Shown here in pieces: positions 1 to 11,252 of a stretch of DNA of 64,000 nt. Each line of letters begins with the position of its first letter. The stretch's first letter is position 1. The stretch comes from Embiotoca jacksoni (Eukaryota; Chordata; Actinopteri; Embiotocidae), in contig JAKOON010000002.1 in NCBI GenBank assembly GCA_022577435.1, forward strand, positions 2,446,501 to 2,510,500. The letters run 5' to 3'. The notes beneath the pieces are model-generated. The model saw only the letters and a program-made list of their open reading frames with translations, had not been told where the DNA came from and did not search any database. Both the position numbers and the translations under genes were made by a program.

Positions 1-392
1 ACACCTTCCTTAGCACTGCCCAGATTTTTCATTAATGGTACATTTATTGGTGTGCAACCACGTTAACCCTTTGAACCAACATCATTTTCCAACCCCCCAT
101 TTCCCACGACCATGCGACCCCCCTTTTCTCTTCATGTGACAGCTGATTCCCAGGCTCCCACACCACAGGCCATCCACCAATTAAACAGAGGAGACTTGCT
201 CTCTCTCAACACCCAGCCAGAACACACCTCTGTGAGAGAGCCTCAGGCAAAACAGCCCCGGAGACTTCCTTATTTTTACTGCGTTGCAAAGCCAACCTCT
301 GCAGCTAGAAACTTAAGAAGACGTATCAAATGCACATTCGTTTCGTATGTGTTTTCCGAATCAGCGGCCCCAATGATGTTGTTTTCCTGCAG

Positions 393-578
393 GGGAGTTC
401 GGTGAGGTGTACCGGGGTATTCTGAAGGTGCCTGGGAGGAAGGAGGTGGCGGTGGCTATCAAAACATTGAAGCCCGGCTACATAGAAAAACAGAGGCAGG
501 ATTTTCTGAGCGAGGCCTCCATCATGGGCCAGTTCTCCCACCAGAACATCATTCGTCTGGAGGGGGTGGTCACCAAAT
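393..578 (+). CDS. epha2: epha2 exon: kinase N-lobe
   Basis: The acceptor follows tttcctgcag and the donor is AAAT|gtaagg. The exon encodes the end of the glycine-rich loop, the ATP-binding lysine in AVAIKTLK and helix C (DFLSEASIMGQF). It starts with two bases completing a glycine codon from an exon outside the window. Confidence 0.93.
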
Positions 579-3500
579 GTAAGGATTTCTGTGAGTTTAC
601 CGCCTTTTTCTTTTTTTCCCTCAAAAATACTTATCCCTTAACTGATATGTTCGTACCTATTTTGGGCCAGTTCGGACTCATCATTTGCTCTCTTTTTGTG
701 TCTTTGTGCAGTTAAACATGCAATGATCGTCACTGAATACATGGAGAACGGAGCACTGGACAGGTACCTCAGGGTAAGTTTACCACATACCATGTGTGCT
801 GATGGAAATGTCTCCGTCACTACTTTGACACTTAAACGTTCAGTGTTTTTATCATTCAAATATTGTATTTGTACCAATAAAATGTATTTACATTGATAGT
901 AAAGCCTGACCGATACTACATTTTTGGAGGTGATGCCGATGTTAGGAAGTAAAAAAAAAAAATGATATCGATATATCAACTGAAATGTGGCTATCAAACA
1001 CTTTGGACAAAATTATGCAATGGAGACAGGATATTTTACAGTTAAATGATAAGCCTTATTGTCCAATATGACATCACTGCACTGAAACAGTGAACTTCAC
1101 TGGGAATGTAATAATTATAAATAACAAAAAAATAATATAAACACAAATAGAACAATTTCTAAATGACCCTAAGCATCTTTTTCTGCATTATATTCTGTAC
1201 ATGTATGCCAATGCCAATATATATGATCGGCCAATATCAGCCCCTAAACCAGCCAACCAATAAATTGGTGGATCTCTAATTGATAGGGCTTGGTGATATC
1301 CTTTAAAACATTTTGTAAAATCCTAAAAAGTCAATTTTTGTTTGATTATTCTGTGGTATATTCTCTCTCAGTTTACTAAATACTTGGTCACAAAACTAAA
1401 AAAAGATCTCCACTTCTTTTCTCACATCAGGACCACGATGGTGAGTTCTCCTCCTTCCAGCTGGTTGGCATGCTGCGTGGCATCGCTGCAGGCATGAAGT
1501 ACCTCTCTGACATGAGCTACGTCCACCGCGACCTGGCTGCCCGAAACATCCTGGTCAACAACACCCTGGAGTGTAAAGTGTCGGATTTCGGCCTGTCCCG
1601 AGTGCTGGAGGACGACCCCGAGGGGACGTACACCACAAGTGTGAGTAGATACGGGCCTTATTGAGAGCTTCAGGCAACAAGACTCACCTCAGTCACACCA
1701 AGAGCGACGAGCAGCCGGGTGTTTCGAGGCTTCACTGTGGATCTTTACTGCTATTCATCTCTCTGTCTCGATCTGTTTTTACAGGGAGGTAAGATCCCCA
1801 TTCGCTGGACGGCTCCAGAGGCGATAGCATACAGGAAGTTTACTTCGGCGAGTGATGTGTGGAGTTTTGGCATCGTCATGTGGGAGGTCATGGCTTTTGG
1901 AGAAAGACCTTACTGGGACATGAGTAACCACGAGGTAAGATTCTCATGTTAAAAGATATATTTAGAAATCACCACAGGTTTGATTAATAAAGATCTAATG
2001 AGTCCTCTGATAAACCACTTGCAGGTGATGAAGGCCATCAACGAGGCTTTCAGGCTGCCGGCCCCGATGGACTGTCCCTCAGCCGTTTACCAGCTCATGC
2101 TGCAGTGCTGGCTCCAGGACCGCTCCAAGAGGCCACGCTTCGGAGACATTGTCAGCCTGCTGGACAAGCTGCTGCGGAGCCCAGACTCCCTGAAGACCAT
2201 CGCAGACTTTGACCCACGGTAAGATTTATTTACGTACCAGGCGAAGGGCTGTTAATATGCGTATTTTTCTAGCTTAGAGCTAACAGTAGCTGCCACGATC
2301 GGCAGCCTGTTCTTGGAAGCAAAACTGTAACCCAAATCTTTGAAATACAACTAATATAAATTCTATTTTTAGTCTCACTTCTGTTAGCTCCCCCTGGGCT
2401 CTTGCAGTTTCCCTTGTGGTTGATGTTATCTATGTCCTGTATGAAGCCTGAAACTGTGATAACAAGCAATCAAAGTCATTTCTAAGAAGAGGAACTTCTT
2501 AAAGAACCAGAGCTGTAGTCTTAGATTCAAGTCAGGCTTAAGTCGCACAATGAACGTGACTGCTGTGAGACTTGCATATGAGGATCTAGAAACTTGATTT
2601 AAAATTTTACAGATTAAACATTCAAGTCTTTTCATGCAAAAATTCTGCAGGAAAGCAAACAGCATACGACAAGGTCACCAAGAACAACTCCAACATGAAA
2701 ATGAGTGAGATTGCTTTTGGAAATTCAGGACCTGCTCTCCATAGGTTGAAGCTTGTCTTTAGACTGAAGGCTTTTACTATTTTTGTCTCTTTAAGACAGT
2801 TGAGAGTAGAGAGAGAGAGACGAGAAACAAGGGGAAACGTCTCATTTGACTTGACATTCAACTTGGACTTGGCCAACTGACCAAAGACTTAAATTGGTCC
2901 GGCTTCAAAACACTTAAACAGCTCCTGGAGCAGCTTGCCATTAAGTTTAATTTTAGGAATCGCAGGATGTTTAGGGACTAGACTGGAGAAAAAAAGGGGG
3001 AATAGCTTTAAGATGTTCTACTGAAAACATTATGGGACACACTGACACCATGCCTGCCGGGCTAATGTAAGACATGTTTGTGCACTTCTGTCAGCGAGGA
3101 ACACTAAAGCTATTTTAGTATATGATTATTTGCATGAATGCATAGTTTCCCTTTTGTTAGTGAGCATTAAAGCCAGAAACAGTGAGAAAGGACAAAAGGC
3201 TGTGGTGCTCGTATCTAAATCGTCTCTCGCTCCGACTCCCCCGACTGGTTTTTATCACCAATTGGTTTCCTGCACAGTAATTACAGTCCTCCGTCATCCG
3301 CCTATGTTGTGGGAAAGCCTGCTGATTGTTATCATTTGGATCTACTTTCCTCTGCTAGCATATCCATCCGCCTGCCCAGCACCAGTGGCTCTGATGGCTC
3401 TCCCTTCAGGTCGGTGTCTGAATGGCTGGAGTCCATCAAGATGAGCCAATACAGCGAGAACTTCACCTGCGCCGGGGTCGTCACCATGGACCAGGTCCTG

Positions 3501-4971
3501 CAGATGAAGAACGAGTAAGTGGGACATCTTTCAGTGACACCACATTAAAACTGTATTTATTTTATTTGCTTGCATGTTGTTGGGAAAGAAGAGGAAAATG
3601 TTGTTGTCAAATTATGTGGTGAATTAAAACAACATATATTGCAGTAGGATGTTTTTTGTCTGAGATGAAGTCTGTGATGGATTCCCTCTGGTGTTTGTTT
3701 GCTTATAAATGTGACTTTTTAACAGCCAGCTGAATAGTTTGCACACAATATAATCTCTGACCTCAGTTACAACTTGAGAAATGTTTGAGATGGAAAATAT
3801 AATGAAGGGAAGGAGAAGGAGTGGGCTCATTTGTGGTGGGCCGGCGGTGGTGGCTTGTGGTTGCTGCAGTTCTTATTCTTCTTTCCGCCATCCCTCCCTG
3901 CACCCACACACTCGAGCTGCCCCGAGCAGCACTTTTGCTTGAGCCCCGAAAACTGCCAGTTTTGCCCTGTTTTGGGGCAAAAATGCCTTTTGTGGCTTCT
4001 TCGACATTAAAGGAGGGGGAAAAAAAGGAGGAGAGAATAGCTTGTAGAGCAGAAGATAAAGGAGCGTGATTTGAAGCCCCATTTGTACTTCAAAGATTGA
4101 AGAGGTGTGCTCGGATCACCCCTGAATCTATCACAAGGTAGATTAAGGCAATTAGATCTTCCCAGATGTGGAGGAGGGGCAATTTAATGAAATGAACTCA
4201 ACCTGGTTAGTGAAGCACATAATGTAAGGTTGCTCTGGGGCAATAACGGGGGCCACAGCATTTTCTAACCACATGACCAGCTTGAAAGAAGCCCCGCCCC
4301 CTTCTGCCATGTCTGTCGGTATGTCTTGATCTTGGGAAGATGGGCAGACTGTAAAGCCGAAACGAACCCGTTTGAAGTGTTTGTCATACAGTATGGTGTG
4401 ATTTCATGGCCCCATGTTTCCATCGCGGGGCATCTGGTAGCACTCTTGGAAAGCCAGCAATTATTTACGAGCCACCCTCTGCTCGCCAGACAAGTGATTC
4501 ATGGTCAACAGGGACAATCCTCGTTAAGTAATTAAGGCTGTGATTAAGGCTTTGACTTGGGGCTGGTGTGTTGCAGGGCTTTTGCAGGTTTGCATCATGA
4601 GCCTCCAGCAGTACCCTTTAATGTTGAAGATAATTTGAAACCTTGGCAGATTACGGACTTGGATGTCACCCCACCTACAGCAGAACTGATCCAACTTGAA
4701 TAGATTCAGCTCCAGGCTGGTATTTCATCACGTTGGAATGAGTTGATGATTATTTCAAGGCTTGAGCGGCAGGAAGGATGTGTGTGAACAGTGTTGGAAC
4801 GGGGCCAGAGTGTAAATCCATGCGCAGCTTTTCTTATATGCCGTCATCTCTCTCTTCTGCAGGGACATTAAAAACATCGGGGTGAGGCTGCCAGGCCATT
4901 TGAAAAGAATCGCCTACAGCATCTTGGGGTTAAAGGACCAGACCAGCACCCTGAGTGTGTTTGCAGTGTGA
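393..4971 (+). CDS. epha2: Ephrin type-A receptor 2, 3' part (kinase and SAM domains)
   Basis: Receptor tyrosine kinase of the plasma membrane that binds ephrin-A ligands on neighbouring cells. Only the cytoplasmic C-terminal part (about 355 codons) lies in the window, as exons 393-578, 712-773, 1431-1640, 1785-1934, 2025-2218, 3359-3514 and 4863-4971. All junctions are GT-AG and codon phases agree throughout. Visible motifs are the end of the glycine loop (GEFGEVY), the VAIK lysine (codon 461), HRDLAARN, DFG (1583), the activation-loop tyrosine in EGTYTTSGGK, WTAPEA and SDVWSFGI, followed by a SAM domain (VSEWLESIKM to LPGHLKRIAYSILGL). The juxtamembrane, transmembrane and extracellular exons lie to the left of the window. 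Runs such as SFGIVMWEVM and the juncture RLPSTSGSDG match EPHA2 better than other Eph receptors, and fam131c next door agrees. Fish often keep two epha2 copies; which one this is cannot be told. Confidence 0.95.
712..773 (+). CDS. epha2: epha2 exon: kinase hinge
   Basis: This 62-nt exon lies between tgtgcag and AGG|gtaagt. It encodes FKHAMIVTEYMENGALDRYLR, the gatekeeper and hinge segment (ITEYMENGAL in mammals). It restores phase 0 for the next exon. Confidence 0.92.
885..1290. repeat. Decayed interspersed repeat in an epha2 intron
   Basis: Contains the phrases gcctgaccgatac, ccaatatcagcccctaaacc and attggtggatctctaat. These resemble a repeat seen in many fish genomes whose copies carry 'gaccgatat ... 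cggtggatctcta'. The family name is not known to me; the assignment is by memory only. Confidence 0.35.
1431..1640 (+). CDS. epha2: epha2 exon: catalytic and activation loops
   Basis: Seventy whole codons, phase 0 at both ends. The exon carries the catalytic loop HRDLAARN (aspartate codon near 1530), the DFG metal-binding motif and the activation-loop tyrosine codon at 1629-1631. The donor is AGT|gtgagt. Confidence 0.95.
1785..1934 (+). CDS. epha2: epha2 exon: kinase C-lobe (APE to alpha-F)
   Basis: Fifty codons beginning GGKIPIRWTAPEA and including SDVWSFGIVMWEVM. The donor is GAG|gtaaga and phase is 0 at both ends. Confidence 0.95.
2025..2218 (+). CDS. epha2: epha2 exon: end of kinase domain
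   Basis: Encodes VMKAINEAFRLPAPMDCPSA through DKLLRSPDSLKTIADFDP, the last helices of the kinase. It ends with two bases of an arginine codon completed by the next exon. Confidence 0.93.
3359..3514 (+). CDS. epha2: epha2 exon: kinase-SAM linker and SAM start
   Basis: The acceptor follows tctgctag. The exon encodes ISIRLPSTSGSDGSPF, then the first SAM helices (SVSEWLESIKMSQYSENF). The donor is AACGA|gtaagt. Confidence 0.92.
4090..4570. promoter_or_regulatory. Candidate conserved noncoding element in last epha2 intron
   Basis: The intron 3515-4862 holds a repeat-free, mixed-composition block with clustered homeodomain-type TAAT/ATTA cores and paired short words (ggcaatttaatg, gttaagtaattaaggctgtgattaagg), unlike the AT-rich sequence around it. 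This look is typical of vertebrate enhancers, but no alignment was made. Confidence 0.25.
4863..4971 (+). CDS. epha2: epha2 terminal exon: SAM end and C terminus
   Basis: Encodes DIKNIGVRLPGHLKRIAYSI and a C-terminal tail ending TLSVFAV before TGA at 4969-4971. The tail is hydrophobic at positions 0 and -2 (V and F), which fits a class II PDZ ligand. Mammalian EPHA2 ends differently (PI). Confidence 0.92.
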
Positions 4972-6740
4972 TCCTCACAATGAAGGGAGTTAAGATCGGG
5001 CGCTGCAGCAGGCGGCCCTTTGAACTTTAAGCTGAGCTGGAGCAACACTGCAGGGACGGCTTTGGATCAACAGAACCGAGAGAACCGTGCCATCCTGTCG
5101 GGCCGACTGTACATTTTCGATTTCTTCACCTTATCCACAGGGAATGGAGCAAATACACAACAGTAGACGTAACGAGTAGACTCTGTATATTCAAATATCT
5201 ATTTTTATTATCCATGTCTTCTGTACAGATACATTTTATTGCTCATGCATTTAGTTTTTATTTTTACATTATCCATTCCGACTTCATAACAATCAATCAA
5301 CTTGTGGGAGTGGCTTCAGCTTTACAAAACAGCACCCTGAGCTTGTTGCATTGCACAAACAAGGGAAGCACAGTTAAGTGTGATAAAATGGGAGCAGTGG
5401 AGTCCAGTTTGTGGTCGGCACTGATTTAACCGAATCTCCCTTTAATTGGCACTTTGCTCCATTTCCTGTTCGACCAATGAGGACGGAGCGCGGAGAGGCT
5501 TGAGCTGGCCCAGCGTTAAAGAGACGGTGCTGCTGACGGACCTGGTGCTGTTACCGCCGTCCTGATGGCTCTGTGCAGAAAATTAAGCTAAGTGATGTTT
5601 CTAAGAGAGGACATATATGAGGTACTCTTTGTGTACAGATTCACTTTTTATTTTTCTCTTATATTGTGTGTGTTTGGGCAGTTACCAAAAACATTGGGAA
5701 AAATAACTTTATAATGTAGCACTTGGATCAAGAACAAGGTAATCTTGGTTTGTCGCTGAATTGCAAGAGAAAAAAAAAGGGCAATTACACTCAAAATCCT
5801 GACCTAAATGAAATTGTGTCAACGTGACAAATAGTGTAAATGAAATGAGAATGCAGTTCACGTGTTAGTAGAGTGCCGGCAATGAAGAGGGAAAATGCAC
5901 ATAAAAAGAAAAAGACACACAAAAAAAAAATGTTGTGGTTGAGATGATTTCATGCTTGATAACAGTTGGGTTTGCAATTTCAGTGTCTCATTTAGTTTTG
6001 TAAAAGCTTTCCAAATATTCATTCGTATTCCTGTCATTTGTCTGAGTAACATGTTGATGGGATGAAGCTTAACGTTCTGATGGCGCCTGACTCATTCCAG
6101 ACATTTAAAGACATTTTAAAGTGCCTCTTTGTGGAAGATTAGGGAGAGCTGGCTTCTGTCTGTATAAATGAAGCTTCTCTCCAGTGTAGTGACTAGTGTA
6201 TAGAGGACAGTGTCCCCCAGTGCTCTTAATTGATGACTGCAAATCATTGTGTTACTGATGTACACCTTCCTTTACTTGAATTTTGACTGTATTTTCAAAT
6301 GTATGATTCTGTTGTAGCAGATAGACCCATCTTTGGAAAAGGGATTTTTTTGTTTTGTTATTACTCTGGTTTATTGGTTGCAGTTAAAAAATTTTATGAT
6401 TTCACCATGTACCATATTGCCAAACTGATTATTTTTCTAAGTTCCCATCTCTTTCCAAAGTCTCCTACTTTTGCTGCCTTTCTAACCATTTTGTTCCTTC
6501 GTCAAAGAGCAAACTCCTTCCTGTGCAAATTCCTTCCTTTTTGCCTGTTGTTTTATACTGTATTTAATAGTCTATTTATTTTTAACTTTTATTTATTTAT
6601 CTTAATAAACACTGAGCTGGGTTTATAATTGGAGGTTGCTCTCTCATTCTCAATAATAAAGAAATGCTCTAATGTCCTGCTTTTTATTCCTGAATTCTTC
6701 GTACCTGAAATTGCCTTCAATGCATTTGTGCAGCAATAAA
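4972..6740 (+). other. epha2: epha2 3' UTR
   Basis: AT-rich sequence without a gene runs from the epha2 stop to a cluster of three poly(A) signals. It holds no exon that I can support. Which signal is used cannot be told from sequence. Confidence 0.6.
6604..6740 (+). terminator. epha2 poly(A) signals
   Basis: AATAAA occurs at 6604-6609, 6655-6660 and 6735-6740, each followed by T- or GT-rich sequence. The clustering suggests alternative 3' ends for epha2 about 1.6-1.8 kb after the stop codon. Confidence 0.5.
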
Positions 6741-9700
6741 GTCTTAAATTAAGTTTGACAAAGCCTGTTGTATGATTGACACAAAACAGAGCAGAGGAAT
6801 CTGTTATTAAAACGATGGCAGGATGTTTATACTTCCACCTGGATATCCTTATAAAGCTGTCTGGTGGTTCAAATTCATGGCCAGACGTCCAGTCAGTGTC
6901 TTGATACTGTTTTGTTAGATTTATATTCTCTAATCAAATCAACCAACCATTAAACCATGAGATAAAAGTAAACTCAGATTTACCCCTGATGTTTGTATTT
7001 CTTAAAAACAAATCAAACTCTGGTTCACCACTTAATTACTCTGGCTTTGCGAAATGACTCGCTGTGCTACACGACACGTTGTTCTCCCACGAACTTTACT
7101 GTTGCTTTTAAAGTCACAAACTCGGTCTCCCTAATGGAGTGGAACAGCTATCTTAGATTACAAGAAATTAAAAAACATCTTTCATTATAGTCTCACACAG
7201 TATTCAAGTTTTTCACCTGCTTATAAACATCGATGCATAAATGCCATTTAAGCACTTCAGGAACTCACTGAGACTGTGAGACAAAGACTTGATGTGTTTT
7301 ACAGGCAAAGATAATTCCAGTTTATTACATCCTGGCCTTTAGTTTCATACGTTTGACCATAAAATTGACAGTTTGACATCATGGAAGAAGAAGCACAGCT
7401 GTGACTTTCCTGTATTTTACTACACCTGTGCATGTCAAAATGTCTTCTGTGAAAAACTTCTATTCAGCAATAATGTTAAAAACTCACTAAGTTAGTTGCT
7501 GAGATCTGGGAAAGCTGGGAAATCATTTAAAAAGTGTTTGACGGCACAAAAGACACAAACAGTAAGACCATCAGACAGGTGATAGATAAAAATGTGCAGT
7601 TTAGTCAAACTAATTTTGAAAAAAAATGAAGACAAATTGAATCTTTTAAAACTTAAAATGTCATTTGTAACTATCAAATACAGTTTACTCACCAACTTTC
7701 TGGTCAAGCTTGATGTTCCTGTTTACCATAAAAAGTGCTCTTGTACAATAAGTAACAACATCTCTCCTTGTCTGACTCCTCCTGTCTCCCATCTCATTAG
7801 ACTTTGTTGTAACATCTCCGGACTCTCAGACCTCGGCAAGCACTCTTGTGAGTGCAGTATTTTCATAACCAACAGATATGATGGACAAATCTACGTAAAT
7901 AAGACCAAATTTAGATTTTGATAATTTATTTGTCAGCTCTGGATGTAAACAAGAAGGCAGGCAGGTTGAGACATGAAATATGAACCAGGAGTTTCAGTGT
8001 GAGCAACACATCTACTCACTGGAGGACAGAATGTTACAAATCTGTGTCATCTGTGAGACAATTAATGGAGCTTTCGTTGCAACCAATACAAGGCAGACAA
8101 TCGGTAAACAAGGCATTCACTTTCAGACTAATCCACCAGGAATGTGTGTTTGTGTTTCTGTGATCGACCCAACGCAGCGCCTTCAGCCAGGTTGAGCCAG
8201 ATTCAAGTTTTTAGCTGGACGACTTTGCGCTGGCACTCCTGTGCTGTTGGACTGGTCCCATTCAAATAAATGAGGCGGTTATATTGTGTTTCACAGGACT
8301 GAGGTCAGGCCTCAGCGTGTGTGTCGTGTCAGTCCACACTCTGACGGTAAACGATGATAATTATCCCTAAACTCAACCACAACAACCTTGTAAATAAAAT
8401 CAATGAGCGGCAATTCGCATGCACGTTATTTTCCCAAAACCACTTAAACACATGAAGGTCAGAGGTCTCAAATCATATTTGGCACTGTCTAATGTCTGGT
8501 TTTCGTGAAATGTAGCATGGCAGCAGGCAGGCTGGGGAGTGTGGAAATATTAGTATCAGATGTTGCGTCAGTTAGTTTTCATATCTGGAGACTCACACCT
8601 GCTGAGGAAGAAATGCCAATAAAATTTAACTTTACATGCCGAAGAATCCAGCAAGCCCAGACATGCCCCGCACTCCTCACTTCACATTAACTGATCCACT
8701 CTGCCTTATCTCCTCACTGTCCCTGCATGGCTCACAGCATTTAGAAAATTATCAGCCTCGGCAGACTAATGCGAGTGACAAAGCTTTAAATGCACGAGTC
8801 AGATAAGAGCACAGAGCAGAAGGAGGAATGTCAATATTTAGTTATTGAATTAATCTGCGGGTCAACAGAGATGTAGCAAGAAAGAAAAGAAGAAGCTTGA
8901 CATAGACAGAGCATGGGAACTTGGATCTACCACCAAGTCCCTCATGAGTCTTTGTCCTTGACTTCCAGCTGGCTGTGTGTTCCTGCCTCTGTTGCACCAA
9001 TAGGACGTCCTGAAATAGTCTTGGCTTTATGTGGCGACTGTAAACTGAGAGAGTCTTCCACTATTTTCCGTCTCCATCCCTCCCCAGTGTTTCACAGCGT
9101 GGTGGATTTTTTTTTCCTCTCTGTCTTGCATTCGCAATGGAAAATAAGAAGCGGAGCCACACCGTTTAGCTGCTGATTGTACTGTTTGGGTTTATTCAAA
9201 TCCACGTCTGAGTGCATCCACGTTGAGTTTGGTTTACGTCCCTGTCTTCGCCTGTAATGTGATTATCCTCGCTCTGCGGGGGTTGAATGTGTGGAAGCTT
9301 GTGTCTTGTCATTAGGACTGTAAATGACAGGGATGCATGGAGAGACAGAGAAAGAGAAGGGGGGAGTGAGGCCTGGTGGTGTGGGTGTGGGTGGAGGGGG
9401 TTAGCTGGAGATTTGAGCCGTACCAGAGCTTTACTGCAGGCCACAATAGCATGTGTGGTGATTGTGTTGAAGGCTTGGCGTCCAGGGCCCGAGCCTCCCT
9501 CTGTGGACTGTTGTGTGTGGGGGCCGCGGCTCTCCCTTTCAGAGCTGTACCCCTCCTTCTTGTGGCCTGTTAGATGTCTTTGTTCTCAGGGCGAAGGTCA
9601 CTTTAAAACGAAATACTAAGGAAAACATTACCACGGCACTGTACATGTATGACCTCGCCTTATACCGCTGCCCTTCCAATTCTTTTTTTTTTCTCGTTGT

Positions 9701-10810
9701 TTTGTTTTATGTTCTTCTGGCAACCCTCAGTGTCATGCGCGGATTTAAAAACCGGCAACGCTCAGGAATTTACATCCTTGCTAATTTTAGCGATGGGTTC
9801 CTGACCAGAAAACACATCCTTCAATTTCTGTCTATATTGGTCTTCCTGCTTCTTTCTGCTGCCGTTTCTCTCACCAGCACTGCAGCCCTTTAGTAGATTA
9901 TCCTGCTGTAGCTAAATCTTCTCCGAGCCCCTCAATTTTCCTATTTTCACTGCACTCTCCACTAAAAGATTTTGTCCTGATCCAAGATTGCACAGTGAAC
10001 GCTGCCAAAGCTCCTCTCTAGGTTTCATCCGCGTAAAAACAAACTAAGCTGCTGGAACTAAATGCTTTACTGAACCTATCTAACAAGATAGAAAACAGCA
10101 AATAATTATCACCGGCATCAAGCATTTCCCAAACCGTGCTGCTAAGATCTGTTTGATGTCAGCACAGGCGACACGAAGGGGAGCGCAGAGCAGAAACACA
10201 TGCTGCTGTTGACATAAGCCCACTCTCTCCGCAGACTCCTTGTATATTTTAAAATGCCGGCCTGTAATTTGCTCCATATTTCTGCTAATCACACCGCTGA
10301 TGTCTCTCAACACACACATTCTCACAGATCCGTCTTTTCAAGAACCTGTATGAACATCTTAGTGCTGCTGTTTCAAAGGTGCTTTTTTTCCCTGGCTGCT
10401 GTAGTTTGTAGGAAGGTTTTGAAATTATTTCAGTTAATGCACCTACGTTAAAGCCGAAGAGTAAACAGGATCTGTAGGGCAGCGCAAGAACTAAGACTGC
10501 TTTAGAAAGCTTTCTGGAGGTGGGAAGGTCATTCTGTACAAAAAGACAAGCTTGAGTTTACAACAAGATTTTCTACGTAACATTTAAATATATACTTCCA
10601 GTCAAACCAGATGTCGTCGATCTCTCATTAATAAAGTTGCTTAGATATGCAAGTAATTATGTCTATATCGTTAGATATTTTTTTTAAAACACACATGTTT
10701 ATATTGCAGTCTCTCTTATGGTTAATAAACAAGTCGCCGTGTATTAAAGGGACATAAATTATTTCTCAACAGCAACAGTATATCAAAAACTTGTCAGAAG
10801 TGAATTGAGG
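6741..10810. other. Gene-free stretch, epha2 to first LINE fragment
   Basis: No reading frame here shows domain similarity, exon-like phase or splice structure. Open frames of 60-126 codons are chance frames in AT-rich or pyrimidine-rich DNA. No tRNA or other RNA gene was recognised. Confidence 0.55.
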
Positions 10811-10814
10811 ATCA

Positions 10815-11215
10815 CAGATCTGTCTGACCTGTTGCAGCCGTATGCTCCTTTCGCTCATGTAGGTCTTTGACCAGCAGGTTTCAGTTGTTCCTAAATTTAA
10901 ACTAAATACTTGGACTGACCGGGACTTCCCTGTCGCAGCTCATAAAGTTTGTAACAACCTCCCCCTCCATATCAGGTCGTCTGCGGCTTTACCAGTGTTT
11001 AATAAACTATTCATGTGCACTGGCTTTTCTCCATCAACCACCATTTAATTCAACGTTTAATGCTCCTCCATCCTTGTGTGTTTCATGTTGGCTTAATCTT
11101 AATTTTCTTTATTTTTTGTTTTATTTTGTTTTGTTTTTGTGGCTTATTTGTTGTTATGATCAAGTCTATGTGACTGTTTTAATTCAGTTTGATAATGTGC
11201 AGCACTTTGTGTATG
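10815..11215 (+). mobile_element. LINE 3' fragment (L2-like ORF2 end), + strand
   Basis: With frame breaks, the text translates to a decayed C terminus of a non-LTR ORF2: a stretch like NNLPLHIRSSAALPVFNKLF, where active fish L2-type elements end in 'WNNLPLHIRSS...FK'. It is followed by a T-rich tail and the phrase gcagcactttgtgtat. The element is 5'-truncated and has in-frame stops. Confidence 0.6.
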
Positions 11216-11252
11216 TATATGTATATGTATATAAGTATATATACATATATAT
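11213..11252 (+). repeat. TGTATA-rich simple repeat at the LINE tail
   Basis: Alternating gtatat/gtatata units directly follow the LINE 3' fragment. They are probably its expanded tail repeat. Confidence 0.6.

Noticed and set aside
6299..6628. 109-codon hydrophobic frame
   Set aside because: It lies in the AT-rich epha2 3' UTR and ends at a poly(A) signal. Composition explains it.
9287..9893. Overlapping open frames of 110-126 codons
   Set aside because: There is no domain, no splice-site structure and no similarity. The residue mix is that of a GT/TC-rich chance frame.
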